A stretch of DNA of 64,000 bases from Macrosoma leucophasiata (GCA_036365455.1 JAWQUS010000016.1:16143001-16207000), one strand, 5' to 3'. Positions 34,010 to 44,199 are shown, counted from the first letter of the stretch. Numbers and translations: made by a program. Notes: generated from the sequence alone by a model not told the origin.

Positions 34010-34330
34010 GCAAAATAATACCTGATGAAATCCAAACAAAACATCGAAAGCAAAATATAACACAACGGTGAGCACCCACAGTTACTGAGCAAATATTATT
34101 CGGCCGTAAATCGAGAATTTGGAGCCGGGCCGATAGTGCGTTTCGTATAAATGTCAAATATCATGGCTTAACGAAAATAAACATCGGGCCGGCGATCACG
34201 AGCTACTGGTCGATGTGGACCGTGGGATGGAAACAATAACAGTAAATTATGTTCGTGAAAGAAATCCGGACCAACGAACGAGATTTGAGTTTATACGCTT
34301 CACGATTGCATTTGGACATTTGGATAAGCA
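34010..34330 (+). repeat. Dispersed repeat D, copy D3
   Basis: GAGCACCCACAGTTACTGAG, AAATATTATTCGGCCGTAAA, CGATAGTGCGTTTCGTATAA, AACAATAACAGTAAATTATG. Inverted relative to D1 and D2. Confidence 0.75.
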
Positions 34331-34480
34331 TAAATCTTTGACTTACAAATATTGTTCATTAAAGTGGGATTTGGATACCCGTCTCGATTGGATTCTATCA
34401 CAACTTCATTCTTATTACGCGAATGTCATGATATAACGAATATTGTAATTAAAATCAATATTGTAGAGCTTAAATAGGTA

Positions 34481-34592
34481 TCCTCCACCAATCCGCATTG
34501 GAGCAGCGTGGTGGAGTAAGCTCCAGGCCTCCCCCCAAGAAGGGGAGAGACTCGTGCCCAGCAGTGGGACCTATCAAGGCTTGCCATTATTA
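34481..34592 (+). mobile_element. SINE family E, 3' fragment E2
   Basis: CTCCACCAATCCGCATTGGA, AGCAGCGTGGTGGAGTAAGC, CCCAGCAGTGGGACCTATC, then an ATT tail. 5'-truncated, as expected for target-primed integration. Confidence 0.85.
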
Positions 34593-34730
34593 TTATTAAG
34601 TAGGTATAAATAAGATACTAAGTAAAAATATTTTTTTCACACATTCACCACTTTTATTTTCATCCCTCAATTTAATCGTTTTAGTTAACTCACAAATATG
34701 TCCAGATAATAAAAAAATATATATATAATA

Positions 34731-36010
34731 GGTTGGGGAAAAAGTCTTTTCGCATTATAGTATGAATCAACTTGTAATAAAATCTCTTTGGCTGTAGTAT
34801 TTGAATCTGGCTGGTTTTGGTATCATTGAAAGTTCAAATTTTAAAGAACATAATTCCAAATTCAAATTAGGCAAATGTGTGATTTTCATTTGTTTTTCGT
34901 ACTGTCAAGATGAGTGAATCTAATGAAGAAATTCGATACATTTTAAAATTTTACTACAAAAAAGGTAAAAATGCAACGCAAGCCGCGAAAAAAATTTGCG
35001 ATATTTATGGACCTAGTGAAGTGTCTGTGAGAGTAGCACAAATTTGGTTTAAGCGTTTTCAATCCGGAAATTTTGATGTCAAAGATGCACCTCGCTCTGG
35101 TCGCCCTATTACGGATAAAATGGATGCCATTTTTGAAAAAGTGGAGCAAGATCGACATATCAGTAGTTACGACGCAGCTGAAGAACTAAGAATTGATCAC
35201 AAAACAGTATTGGCGCATTTGAAAAAAGCTGGATACAAAAAACAGCTCGATATTTGGGTACCTCACGAGCTCACTGAAAGAAACCTGATGAACCGTGTAC
35301 TCATTTGTGATTCTTTATTACGACGTAATGAAACCGAATTATTTTTGAAGAAGCTGATAACTGGTGATGAAAATTGGATCACGTACGACCAGAACGTACG
35401 AAAAAGGTTGTGGTCAAAGGCCGGTCAGGCTTCACAGACTGTGGCGAAACCCGGGTTAACTCGCAATAAGGTGATGTTGCGTGTGTGGTGGGATTGGAAG
35501 GGCATTATTCATTATGAGCTATTACCACCAGGTAGGACTATCGATTCTGAACTCTACTGCGAACAACTGATGAGATTAAAGCAAGAAGTTGAGAGAAAGC
35601 GGCCGGAATTAATCAACAGAAGCGGTGTGGTGTTTCATCATGATAACGCTAGACCTCACACATCTATAGCCACTCAGCAAAAATTAAGAGAGTTTGGCTG
35701 GGAGGTGTTAATGCATCCGCCGTATAGTCCTGACCTTGCACCTTCAGATTTCCACCTGTTTCGGTCTCTTCAAAATTCTTTATGCAATGTTAGGTTAACA
35801 TCACGAGATGACTGCCAAATCCACTTGTCGCGGTATTTTGATGAGAAGTCCCAAAAATTTTATAGCAATGGGATCATGTCCCTACCTACAAGATGGCAAA
35901 AGGTTATCGAACAAAATGGTACATACACACTCTAGTTAAATTTAAATAAACTGTATTAAAAAGTGTTTTTAATTATCTTAAAAAATGCGAAGAAACTTTT
36001 TCCCCAACTA
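34731..36010 (+). mobile_element. Mariner transposon, apparently intact
   Basis: About 1.28 kb. The left end GGTTGGGGAAAAAGTCTTTT and right end, read inward, AGTTGGGGAAAAAGTTTCTT continue to TCGCATT. TA dinucleotides flank both ends (34729-34730, 36011-36012); the exact outermost base is uncertain because the ends differ by one nucleotide. It carries one uninterrupted transposase gene. A second, broken copy of the same family is at 63.2-63.9 kb. Confidence 0.9.
34910..35935 (+). CDS. Mariner transposase, 341 aa
   Basis: Cut-and-paste transposase of the mariner group, of usual length (about 340-350 aa). The N-terminal helix-turn-helix region spans residues 5-110, with RVAQIWFKRFQSGNFDVKDA and GRP (64-66). 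The WVPHEL linker motif is at 116-121. The catalytic DDE/D fold has D153 in TGDENWITYD, D245 in HHDNARPH and D280 in YSPDLAPSDFHLF, with 34 residues between the last two, the D,D34D signature. No stop or frameshift, and all key residues are present, so the protein could be active. The start MSESNEE is the first ATG in frame and fits the family. Subfamily (cecropia- or irritans-like) not decided. Confidence 0.95.
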   Translation: MSESNEEIRYILKFYYKKGKNATQAAKKICDIYGPSEVSVRVAQIWFKRFQSGNFDVKDAPRSGRPITDKMDAIFEKVEQDRHISSYDAAEELRIDHKTVLAHLKKAGYKKQLDIWVPHELTERNLMNRVLICDSLLRRNETELFLKKLITGDENWITYDQNVRKRLWSKAGQASQTVAKPGLTRNKVMLRVWWDWKGIIHYELLPPGRTIDSELYCEQLMRLKQEVERKRPELINRSGVVFHHDNARPHTSIATQQKLREFGWEVLMHPPYSPDLAPSDFHLFRSLQNSLCNVRLTSRDDCQIHLSRYFDEKSQKFYSNGIMSLPTRWQKVIEQNGTYTL

Positions 36011-36110
36011 TAATACCTTAAGGTCAAGTTTGTTCTCCGTTTGTAATTATTAGTTCAGTCTAGGGAGATTTATATCCGAATCCACGTTATTTTACTTTAG
36101 CAGTAAATAC

Positions 36111-36617
36111 TAGAGATGCCACGAATATTCGGCCATTATTCGGTATTCGGCCTATGCGGTCACTTTTTTAATTTTCGGTATTCGGCCGAATACCGCATAA
36201 TAAATCATGGAAATCAGATACCACATATTATTGAAGAATGCGATATTTTAATAACAAATGACTATATTAATACTTCAAATTTAGCAATGATAAGTTATGA
36301 TAAACAAAAACATTTTTTTCGACATTTGTAACAGTAAACGATTGGGCTTTTTTTCATAAATAATACCCGCTTCTGAAAAAAGTCTTTCACCATACACACT
36401 ACTGCCAGGCGATGATAGCAAAATCTTAGCGAATTTCGTCAGGACTGATGATTTTGCGTTTGCTTGGTTTGATTACAATTTTTATGGGTCTGCCGTCCGA
36501 TTTAGGCGAGCAGTTTTAAAATAAATATTCGGCCGCCGAATATTCATCCACCCGGCCGAGGGGGAAGCCGAATATTCGTTATTCGGTTATTCGGCCAAAT
36601 CATTATCGGCAACTCTA
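36111..36617. mobile_element. Internally deleted hAT transposon, 507 bp
   Basis: Left end TAGAGATGCC, right end read inward TAGAGTTGCC. Flanks GTAAATAC (36103-36110) and GTGAATAC (36618-36625) form an 8 bp target duplication with one mismatch. Subterminal ATTCGG repeats are frequent at both ends, typical of hAT binding sites. The interior keeps only the transposase C-terminus. It lies immediately before repeat D4. Confidence 0.85.
36281..36470 (-). pseudogene. hAT transposase C-terminal dimerisation fragment
   Basis: On the minus strand a frame reads KFAKILLSSPGSSVYGERLF and then SEAGIIYEKKPNRLLLQMSK before a stop at 36281-36283. The S-x-ERLFSEAG-IY-x-KR-NRL pattern is the conserved hATC (dimerisation) signature of ZBED-like hAT transposases. 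The catalytic domain and zinc finger are deleted. Confidence 0.8.
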
Positions 36618-36625
36618 GTGAATAC

Positions 36626-36930
36626 ACTGTCAAAGCAAACCAACGTCTAAATATCCAGACGAAACACCTATAAGAAAATATAACACATCGGTGAGCACCT
36701 ACAGTTACTGAGCAAATATTATTCAGCCGTAAATCGAAAATATCAATCCGGGCCGACAGTGCGTTTCTTATAAATGTATAAATACCATGCCTTACGAAAA
36801 TAAACATCGAGCAGGCTATCATGAGGCGTTGGCCGATGTAAACCATGGGCTGGAAGCAATTACACTAAATTATGTTCGGGAAAGAACCCCGGATTAACGA
36901 ACGCGATCCGACAAAACCTGATGAAATAAT
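36626..36930 (+). repeat. Dispersed repeat D, copy D4
   Basis: AACACATCGGTGAGCACCTA, CAGTTACTGAGCAAATATTA, GACAGTGCGTTTCTTATAAA and TTCGGGAAAGAACCCCGGAT match D3 with scattered changes. Confidence 0.75.

Positions 36931-36938
<8 letters not shown>

Positions 36939-36962
<24 letters not shown>
36939..36962. repeat. (AT)n tract forming the tail of the adjacent LINE
   Basis: Dinucleotide repeat exactly at the 3' end of the RTE-type LINE fragment, so it probably began as the LINE tail. Confidence 0.75.
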
Positions 36963-36966
<4 letters not shown>

Positions 36967-37640
36967 CTTCACGCCAGGTCCCTAACGGGGTAGGCAGAGA
37001 GTGTAGAGCGCCAGACATCCCGGTTCTGACAAACCTCTCGTGCCTCGTCTACCTTCATCATTCTCTTCATACATGCACGCCGATTCCTAAGACTTTTGAC
37101 CCCACCATCAGACAGAACTCGACCTATTTGGTCATGGTAGGTCAGCCTTGGTCTTCCTGGGCCTCTGCAACCATCCACATTCGCATTGTATATCTGTTTA
37201 GTCATTCGCTCATTCGACATTCTTTCTATATGCCCGAACCATCGGAGCATGCCTTTTTTCATTTTTACACCGATACTATCATTCACACAAAGTCTCTTTC
37301 TTACATCTTCATTACGAACGCGATCGGTGAGTGATACACCGCAGATCTTGCGCAAAGATCTCATCTCGACCGCGTTCAACTTACTTTCATGCTCTTTCCT
37401 GCATACCCAGCTCTCGCTTCCATATAAAAGCGTTGGAGTAAGTACAGCATTATGTACGGCTAGTCGAGCCCGCTGGCTGAGATGTTTAGATTCTAGCAGC
37501 TTACCCAACGCTCCATTCACGCAATTCCCAGCAAGCACTCTTCTTTCTATGTCAGTGGTGTACCTACCATCCTTGCTAAAAGCACATCCAAGATATACAA
37601 TTTCATCAACCTGTTCTAACACTGCATCAACATAATAACA
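36963..37640 (-). pseudogene. RTE-type LINE, 3' terminal fragment with RT C-terminal domain
   Basis: A frame ending at 36969 encodes the region after the RT palm: DEIVYLGCAFSKDGRYTTDI, RVLAGNCVNGALGKLLESKH, LLYGSESWVCRKEHESKLNA, EMRSLRKICGVSLTDRVRNE, MLRWFGHIERM and GCRGPGRPRLTYHD. This C-terminal arrangement (W-H-RM, GRPR) is typical of RTE-like insect LINEs. The RT core and endonuclease are missing because of 5' truncation near 37640. The 3' end (CTCTGCCTACCCC...GGCGTGAAG) is shared with SINE family C. Confidence 0.85.
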
Positions 37641-37667
37641 ATAATATTGCAAAACTTTTTTTTTTCA

Positions 37668-37791
37668 ACACAGTGTAAAATGGCGCTCTATTCCAGCAAT
37701 ACAGGTATTGCTGTAATGGAGCGCCATGCATTAATTGCCAGATTGCATAAATATCACTCTCTAACATGGCCGCTTTACACTATGTAGGTCA
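37668..37791. repeat. Small inverted-repeat element with a strong hairpin
   Basis: The outer ends CACAGTGTAAAATGGCG and TGGCCGCTTTACACTATGT are imperfectly inverted. Inside, 37679-37726 is a hairpin of two 23 bp arms (ATGGCGCTCTATTCCAGCAA... and its complement with 2 mismatches) around an AG loop. Non-coding MITE-like unit. Confidence 0.65.
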
Positions 37792-37811
37792 TCGGGTGTT
37801 ATGATGTTTTC

Positions 37812-38024
37812 TACTCGTGGTAGAGTTCCAGTGTAAGGTCGAGGTTGTAGGTATCACCGCATTACTTAATCTATCTGCCACCAAATGGTAGTTTAGGACT
37901 CGTGTTCCGGTTCAGATACATAACTTTGTTATCAGGGTTGGCAACGCATCTGCATTTTGACGTCTGGTTTTTGTGTAGATGTCCAAAGGCTGCAGTCATA
38001 ATTTAGCTGCGTGCTTTTCGTACA
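37812..38024 (+). repeat. Family A interspersed repeat, diverged copy A11
   Basis: ACTCGTGGTAGAGTTCCAGTG, ACCGCATTACTTAAT, GGCAACGCATCTGCATTTTG, AAGGCTGCAGTCATAATT, with several deletions. Confidence 0.75.
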
Positions 38025-38153
38025 TAAAAAAATCTTGTCCTATCCTTGAGCTCAAAAATAGCAATATATCAAGATCAAGATTTTTGAATTTATAAGACGA
38101 TACTTGCCTTTTTTTTACTACTCCAATATATAATTAATTAAATATAAACTTTG

Positions 38154-38210
38154 TCGGAGGCCTCATGGGCGGTTTGAAAAACATCCGACAGAGGGTTGGC
38201 CACTAACTTC
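38154..38210 (+). repeat. SINE family E internal fragment E3
   Basis: TCGGAGGCCTCATGGGCGGT, AACATCCGACAGAGGGTTGG, CCACTAACT: a piece of the E body with neither end. Confidence 0.75.
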
Positions 38211-38609
38211 AAGGCTATATTTGGATAAACGTAAAGCTATAATTAATATATATATAAATATTTTTCACTAATTTTTCACTGTTTTCACATTCCATAATTA
38301 TGTACCCACTGATAACAAATTTTAAGGTAGAACACCTTTAAATTTCTTTATCTAATTGCCGTAAAATTTAAAATACTGTACACCCTTAGTTACACGAATG
38401 GGTGGTAACATCGGGCAAGCTATCATTAGTCACTGAATAATATAATTACTTGCTGAGTACTGATAGAACATAATTGCATAACTAGTAACTAAATGAAAAT
38501 GTATTCGTGGCATTGTGCGTGCACATGACCAGGTATACAATCTGACATAATACAAACATAACATCAAAAAACTTCCATTGGTGAATAAAGTAACACTACT
38601 AGAGAATAT
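38211..38609. other. No recognisable feature
   Basis: AT-rich sequence between two SINE E fragments. Nothing supported. Confidence 0.4.
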
Positions 38610-38968
38610 GGAAGCGCGCATGGCCCAGCGGCTGGTGTAGATCGTAAGCGATCTGCTCGGTTAAGCACTACGGGCGCGGTCGGGTAGTGTGATGGGTGAC
38701 CGTTAGTGGCAAATTAAATGCGCGTTTCCGTGCTTCGGAGGGCACGTTAAGCCGTCGGTCCCTGTTGCTATCGATGGATAGCAGTTGTTAAACCTTGTCG
38801 GAGGCCTAATGGGCGGTTTGAAAACATCCGACAGTGGGTTGGCCACTAACCCACCCACCTCCACCAATCCGCATTGGAGCAGCGTGGTGGAGTAAGCTCC
38901 AGGCCTCCCCCCAAAAAGGGGAGAGACTCGTGCCCAGCAGTGGGACGTATAATGGGTTACCATTATAC
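38610..38968 (+). mobile_element. 5S-rRNA-derived SINE family E, longest copy E4
   Basis: Bases 38612-38705 resemble 5S rRNA: GCGCATGGCCCAGCGGCTGG, then GGTTAAGCACTACGGGCGCG, GTCGGGTAGTGTGATGGGTG and ACCG. This follows the order GTTAAGCA, GGGC-CGGT, GATGGGTGACCG of arthropod 5S genes, including the internal promoter region. The body continues as in E1, and the 3' part CCAATCCGCATTGGAGCAGC...CCCAGCAGTGGGACGTATAA resembles LINE 3' ends. This is the SINE3-type architecture (5S head), distinct from tRNA-derived SINE C. Confidence 0.8.
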
Positions 38969-38999
38969 TCTAAATCTAAAATGACGAGTTAGTAGGTAT

Positions 39000-39200
39000 T
39001 CGGTTTGTTTCGTCATGTCCAATATCATGACTTAACCAAAATAAACATCGGTTACGCTATCAGGACCTGTCCGTGTGGACCGAAATATGGAAACAATAAC
39101 AGTAAATTATGACAATATACGAAGGCCGCATCAATAAATTCGATACTAGTTTATATGACTTTATATGCTTCATTCAGGTTTGGATAAGCATAATGAAATG
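39000..39200 (+). repeat. Dispersed repeat D, copy D5
   Basis: TGTCCAATATCATGACTTAA, ACAATAACAGTAAATTATG, TTTATATGCTTCATTCAGGT. Diverged and partial. Confidence 0.65.
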
Positions 39201-39700
39201 ATCAACCAAAATAAACAATTAATAATTATTTTGTTAAACTGTACGCGGATGGAGTCGCAGGCACAGCTAGTTTTAAATGTGTCTATCGTCCAGATCATTG
39301 AATTCTATGTCAGTTTATATATTTTATTCAGGTTTCAATAAATATAATGCAATTATTTATAATATCTTTTCCACAAAAAGTCAGTACTTTGGTGTCTATA
39401 GTAGGTATATTGGGGTACTGATTCAGTACCTATTAGATTTGAAATTTATATCTTTATATTTCCGAGCGAACGAGTTACCTCAAGTAATAAACCTTTATAT
39501 AATTCCCTTAATTTAACCTCTGTAATCTAAATAACTGACAATGAGCATGCCTCTTACCAAATAACTGAATAGTGAATTCCTCAAAACTAGATATCCAACG
39601 CGCTACAACCCCTGAAAGAAAAATAAGTACCAGTCTCAAAAAACTTGCAAAGTGAAGAGAGGTTATTCCACTTTTCACATTTTCAAGACAACGGCGATTA
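39201..39700. other. No recognisable feature
   Basis: AT-rich sequence. Nothing supported. Confidence 0.4.
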
Positions 39701-39806
39701 TAACATAGTCTCCCCTAATGACTCACAACACTGCTGTGGGCGTCTGAGGGGAAGGCTTTGTCCAGCAGTGGATGTGCATCTTTTGGTTGGAGTGATGATG
39801 ATGATG
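39701..39806 (+). repeat. LINE-like 3' end with ATG-repeat tail
   Basis: GGCTTTGTCCAGCAGTGGATG, TTTTGGTTGGAGTGATGATG and further ATG units. The CCAGCAGTGG core is shared with the 3' end of SINE E. Confidence 0.6.
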
Positions 39807-39845
39807 GGACAAAGCAACAAAATGAAGGTGATTTTTTTAAATATT

Positions 39846-40108
39846 ATGAAAGTGGCAAATATGCATGCAGTTCACATTGATGTTTAGTGATGACTGCAGC
39901 CTATATACACCTGCACAAATACCAAGGTCAAAATGCAGATGCTTTACCACTCCTGAGGGCTTAGGTGTTATGCCTCTGTGCCTGAAATTACATGAGCTTA
40001 CATTACTACCTGATCGAAACACGATAGTGCTGAACACTACCATTTAGCAGCAAGTATATTAGGTAATGCGGTGGTTCCTACGCTCACGAGCTCCGTCACT
40101 GGAGCTCT
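39846..40108 (-). repeat. Family A interspersed repeat, copy A12, interrupted at its hairpin
   Basis: ATGAAAGTGGCAAATATGC to CACTGGAGCTCT. The last bases (TACCACCAGT) lie 3.35 kb away at 43472-43481, on the other side of the RTE-like LINE. Confidence 0.9.
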
Positions 40109-43100
40109 TAATTATGGTCCTATGTCCCCTAGATGGGGCAGAGGGCGTCCACAGTGGTTCTCCATCTCGATCGGTCTTGAGCCTCGCGCTTAATTTCACT
40201 CCAACACTTCCCGATCTTCTTCACTTCGTCAGTAACTGTTCGTCGCTTCGGACGACCACGCTTTCGCTTTCCTTGGGGGTTTCAGTCCAATGCCTGTTTT
40301 GGTATGTGATCAGGACCCCGTCGGAGTGTGTGGCCAATCCAATTCCACTTACGGCGCCTAACTTGTTCCTCGATTGAAGTTTCGTGGCAGCGTTCAAGTA
40401 GGTTCACATTTGAGATTTTCTCGGGCCAGTATATCCCGAGAATTTTGCGACGACAACGATTAACGAAAACCTGGAGTTGGTATGAAATGGCCTTGGTGAC
40501 CTTCCAGGTTCCGCAGCCATACAATAAATAGCACGGACTTCACGTTGGACTTGAAAATTCTGAGCTTAACTCTACGAGTCAGTTTACTTGACTGCCAAAT
40601 GGGCCGCAGCTGCGCGAAAGTCACTTGGGCTTTAGCGATACGTGAAGTGACGTCATCTTCCGTACCTCCTGTCTCTGATACGACGCTATCCAGATACGTA
40701 AACTTATGAACGCGCTCCACTATGTCGCTGCCTATCATCAACGGTGTCGTATTCGTTACTCCACTACGCATCTCTTGGGTCTTCCTAGTGTTAATCTTTA
40801 GGCCAGTATTTAATGCGGTAGACCTTAGGTCGTCGAGCTTAGCTTGCAAGTCGGCGAGTGTATGACTCAGGAGGCATAAGTCATCGGAATAGTCCAAGTC
40901 TTCTAAGATATTGGATATACCCCACTCTATCCCGCGGCGCCCATTCCGATACAAGCAATGCATAATTCCATCTAAGGCAACTAAGAAAAGGAGCGGCGAC
41001 AAGAGGCATCCTTGACGAACACCAGAAAGTACGGCGATATCTTCAGAAATTAGGCCATCATGTGTTACTCTGCACGAGTAATTCCTGTAGACAGCTTTGA
41101 TGACGTTGACGATTTTCGGCGGTACACCAATGAACAGAAGGCGCGACCATAGACTGGACCAATTCAACGTGTCAAAAGCTTTTTCAAAGTCAACAAAGGT
41201 AATATATAAATCCCTTTGCCATTCTGAAGCCTGCTTAAGTATAATCCCTAGTGTATTGATTTGGTCGGTACAGGAGCGGTCACGCCTAAAACCAGCCTGC
41301 TCATTTCTCAGAAGCGGTTCTACAGCCTTGGATAACCTATTCATGATGACTTTACAGAAGACCTTAGACGGAATCGAGAGTAGAGTGATACCTCTCCAGT
41401 TGCTGCATAGACTAAGATCTCCCTTCTTGGGCAAAGTTATTAGTAGTCCCTTATTCCAGTCATCAGGTAGTTCTTTGCTATTCCATATGGATTCGATTAA
41501 AGGCGTCATAGTCTCTACAGCGAAGGGCAAGTCAGCTTTAAGCATTTCCGCACATATTAAATCGAGACCTGGCGCTTTACCGTTCTTCAACGGTATGATA
41601 GCCTCTGCTACTTCGTCCTGATTTGTCTATATCAAGAAGAAGCGGCGGCGATATAGTGTCTTGCATCTGAGGTGGTCTCATGATCACGGAGCTTTGGAAG
41701 ACTTCCTCAAAATGTTCTCGCAAACGTTTCAGTTGCCCTTCTGACGTAACGATTATTTGACCCTCATTGGATTTGAGTGGCTTCTTCTTAACACTACTTT
41801 TCCCAGCCAAGGTTTTTGTTGCTTTATAGAGCTCTTTCAGATTTCGGGTCTTAGCAGCAAGTTGGGCTTGGTCAGCAATACCGTCAGCCCACTTTCTTCT
41901 GTCTTTACGGGTGCTGCGATAATTTTTTCTACGCATCTGGCGGTACTGTTGCATGAGATTTTCCTTTCGTGTTTCATCGCGTGTATCCAATAATTTAAGA
42001 TGAATCTCTTTTCTACTGCCAATGAGATCCCATGTCGAAATCCATTCATCACGAGATCGCAATTTGTGTCCTAAGACGACGGAGCTAGCCTCGGTGTAAG
42101 GCACTTTGATGTGGTTCCATTTGTCCTCTATGGTGTCCGCAGGTACTTCAAGCCTGGAAAAACGATTGCGAAGTTCAAGTTTGAACATATCGGATACGAT
42201 CGGGTCTTGCAACTTACAGGTGTCGAATCGTTTTCCAATTTTGCCTGGTCGAGCACTTGGTCGCGCTACCGCAATTTTGAGACGCACTGCTGCGCCAACT
42301 GTGTGATCGCCATCTATATCAGCGCCTCTGCGATTACGTACATCCAGTAAAGATGAACGCCATTTGGAGCTAATGGCCAAATGATCGATTTGGTTCCTTG
42401 TAATGCCATCGGGTGAAGTCCAGGTGTACTTGTGGTTATCTTTATGGATGAATAAAGTACCACCGATGGTTAGATCTTGGTTTTTGCAGAACTCTAGAAA
42501 CCTTTCTCCATTTTCATTGCACACTCCAAGTCCTTGCGTTCCCATGTATCTCTCGCGGCTTTTATTACATATCCCAACTTTTGCGTTAAGGTCTCCCATT
42601 ACGATTACGATATCATGTCTCCTGATGTTTTTAATTGTGGTATTAAGCAAGTCGTAAAAATCTTCGTCTTTGGTTTCTTGCGACGCCGAATTGGTAGGAG
42701 CTTAACATTGAATTATAGAGATTTTACGAACTCTGGTGTTAAAACGGGCGCACATGATACGATCCGAGATCGGCTTCCAGTCTAATAGGCTTTTCTTAGC
42801 AGACTCTGAAAGAAGGAGTCCTACGCCACGTTCATGCACCTCCTCCTCCCTTTCCTTGCCGGAGTACAGCAAAGTTGTTGTTGTCCGTTCTCAATTCGCC
42901 AAAACCATTTCTTCGCACTTCACTCAGGCCGAGTATTTACAGGTTGTATCTGAGCATTTCTGCTTCTACTTGAGCTAGTCTTACGTCATCGGTAAGCGTT
43001 CGTATATTCCCAAAAGCAATTCGAGTCCGTATTTTCATGCCAAGGGTCGTCGGTATAGGATCGGTCCGGTTTTGCACTGTTTCTGTTTCTTTAATCAGGG

Positions 43101-43461
43101 GTTTTCGAGCAAGCAGGTGATTAACCCACTATGCCTTAGTTCATTAGCGGAGCTGCCGCCTCAAGAGCTTATGAACACGCTCGGTTTTGTTTCGGGTATC
43201 CTCCCTCAGTAAGGTTGATTCTGTTTTCAGGCGCAGAATGTTCGCCTTTTGCCCTGCCTCCTCAGCTCAGTTGCAACACTAAGGCAGTGGTCACGCGGTT
43301 GCGTGGTTGCAGCAGTTCCCAGAGTGGACGAGTGGGCTCTGTTTTTGGTATGGTGTTCCACTACAAACACAGCAGATGGTTTTCATTGGCTTTTCGAGGA
43401 TAGTACTGACCTTACTAACGCAGCACTTTCCACCAATACCATACCCTGACTTCCCACCGTA
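40109..43461 (-). mobile_element. RTE-like LINE, full or nearly full length, inserted in family A copy A12
   Basis: 3353 bp flanked by a perfect 11 bp duplication ACTGGAGCTCT (40098-40108 and 43462-43472) inside a family A copy. On the minus strand the element starts TACGGTGGGAAGTCAGGGTA (43461), has a leader of about 420 bp, one endonuclease-RT frame with several lesions, and ends AGGGGACATAGGACCATAATTA-like (given here in two parts: AGGGGACATAGG, ACCATAATTA). The length is right for RTE-type LINEs with a single ORF. Confidence 0.88.
40282..43038 (-). pseudogene. RTE-like endonuclease/reverse transcriptase, disrupted
   Basis: Likely start at 43038 (MKIRTRIAFGNIRTLTDDVR), with a stop about 34 codons later. 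The endonuclease continues around 42960-42870 (LSEVRRNGFGELRT) and 42650-41577 with VIVMGDLNAKVG, TWTSPDGITRNQIDHLAIS and DIDGDHTV. A frameshift occurs near 41610-41630. RT follows in 41590-40520: GKAPGLDLICAEMLK, WRGITLLSIPSKVFCKVI, RNEQAGFRRDRSCTDQI, FVDFEKAFDTL, SGVRQGCLLSPLLFLVALDG and catalytic YSDD. A second frameshift near 40520 moves the C-terminus (YGCGTWKVTK, RRRKWNWIGHTLRRG) to another frame. At least three lesions, so inactive. Formerly an enzyme for target-primed retrotransposition. Confidence 0.9.
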
Positions 43462-43471
43462 ACTGGAGCTC

Positions 43472-43481
43472 TACCACCAGT
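43472..43481 (-). repeat. Detached end of family A copy A12
   Basis: TACCACCAGT after the second target duplication completes the A12 copy. Confidence 0.9.
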
Positions 43482-43904
43482 AAAAACCAATTTGACAAAT
43501 TCATTCTTTACAGATTTGATAAAGACCATTATACAGATTCTGATAGACAATTTTTTTTTTATTGTGACACTCCGCATAAGAACAAAAACCTGTAAGAAAT
43601 AGATTGTGTCGGTATTTTGAGTTATCCCCAGAGAATGGTATGATTTACCGGGATAAAAAGTGGCCGATAAATCCGGAACGTGAACTATCTGGGAAAATGT
43701 CGGTTGCCGTTGGATCGTTTCGTATTAAGGTAAAAAACAAAAAGATTATTCTGTTTGTTGTTGAGGTTTATCCATAACCTATATGAATAAAAATATATTT
43801 TGCTTTTGAGATAGATTGTTTTTTTGCCTGTGCTGTAATAAACTTATTTGGTTATTCCTTTAAGATATACAACATCGACTTCGGGGTATATATTATGTAT
43901 AGCA
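43482..43904. other. No recognisable feature
   Basis: AT-rich sequence. Nothing supported. Confidence 0.4.
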
Positions 43905-44199
43905 TTTTTTTTTTCATGTCATGGAAGTGGCAAACAAGCATGCAGTTCACATCGATGTTAACTATGTTAAGTGATGAATGCAGCCTATAGACACCTACAC
44001 AGAGGTCAAAATGCAGATGCGTTAACACTCCTGAGGCCTAAGGTGTTATGTCTCTGTGTCGGCAATTACAGGGCCGTACCTACATTACCACCTGACCGGA
44101 ACATGATAGTGCTGAACACTACCATTTAGCGGCAAGTATATTAGGTAATGCGGTGGTGCCTACGTACCCGAGCTCCTTCACTGGAGCTCTACCACCAGT
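43905..44199 (-). repeat. Family A interspersed repeat, copy A13 (with T run)
   Basis: T run 43905-43914 (poly(A) on the other strand), CATGTCATGGAAGTGGCAAAC, to hairpin GAGCTCC-GGAGCTC and TACCACCAGT. Near full length. Confidence 0.9.

Noticed and set aside
38612..38705. A functional 5S rRNA gene
   Set aside because: Diverged, incomplete at the 5' and 3' parts, and followed by a repeat body shared with three truncated copies: a SINE head.
42403..43449. Plus-strand frames over the RTE-like LINE
   Set aside because: Antisense shadows of the endonuclease/RT gene and its leader.
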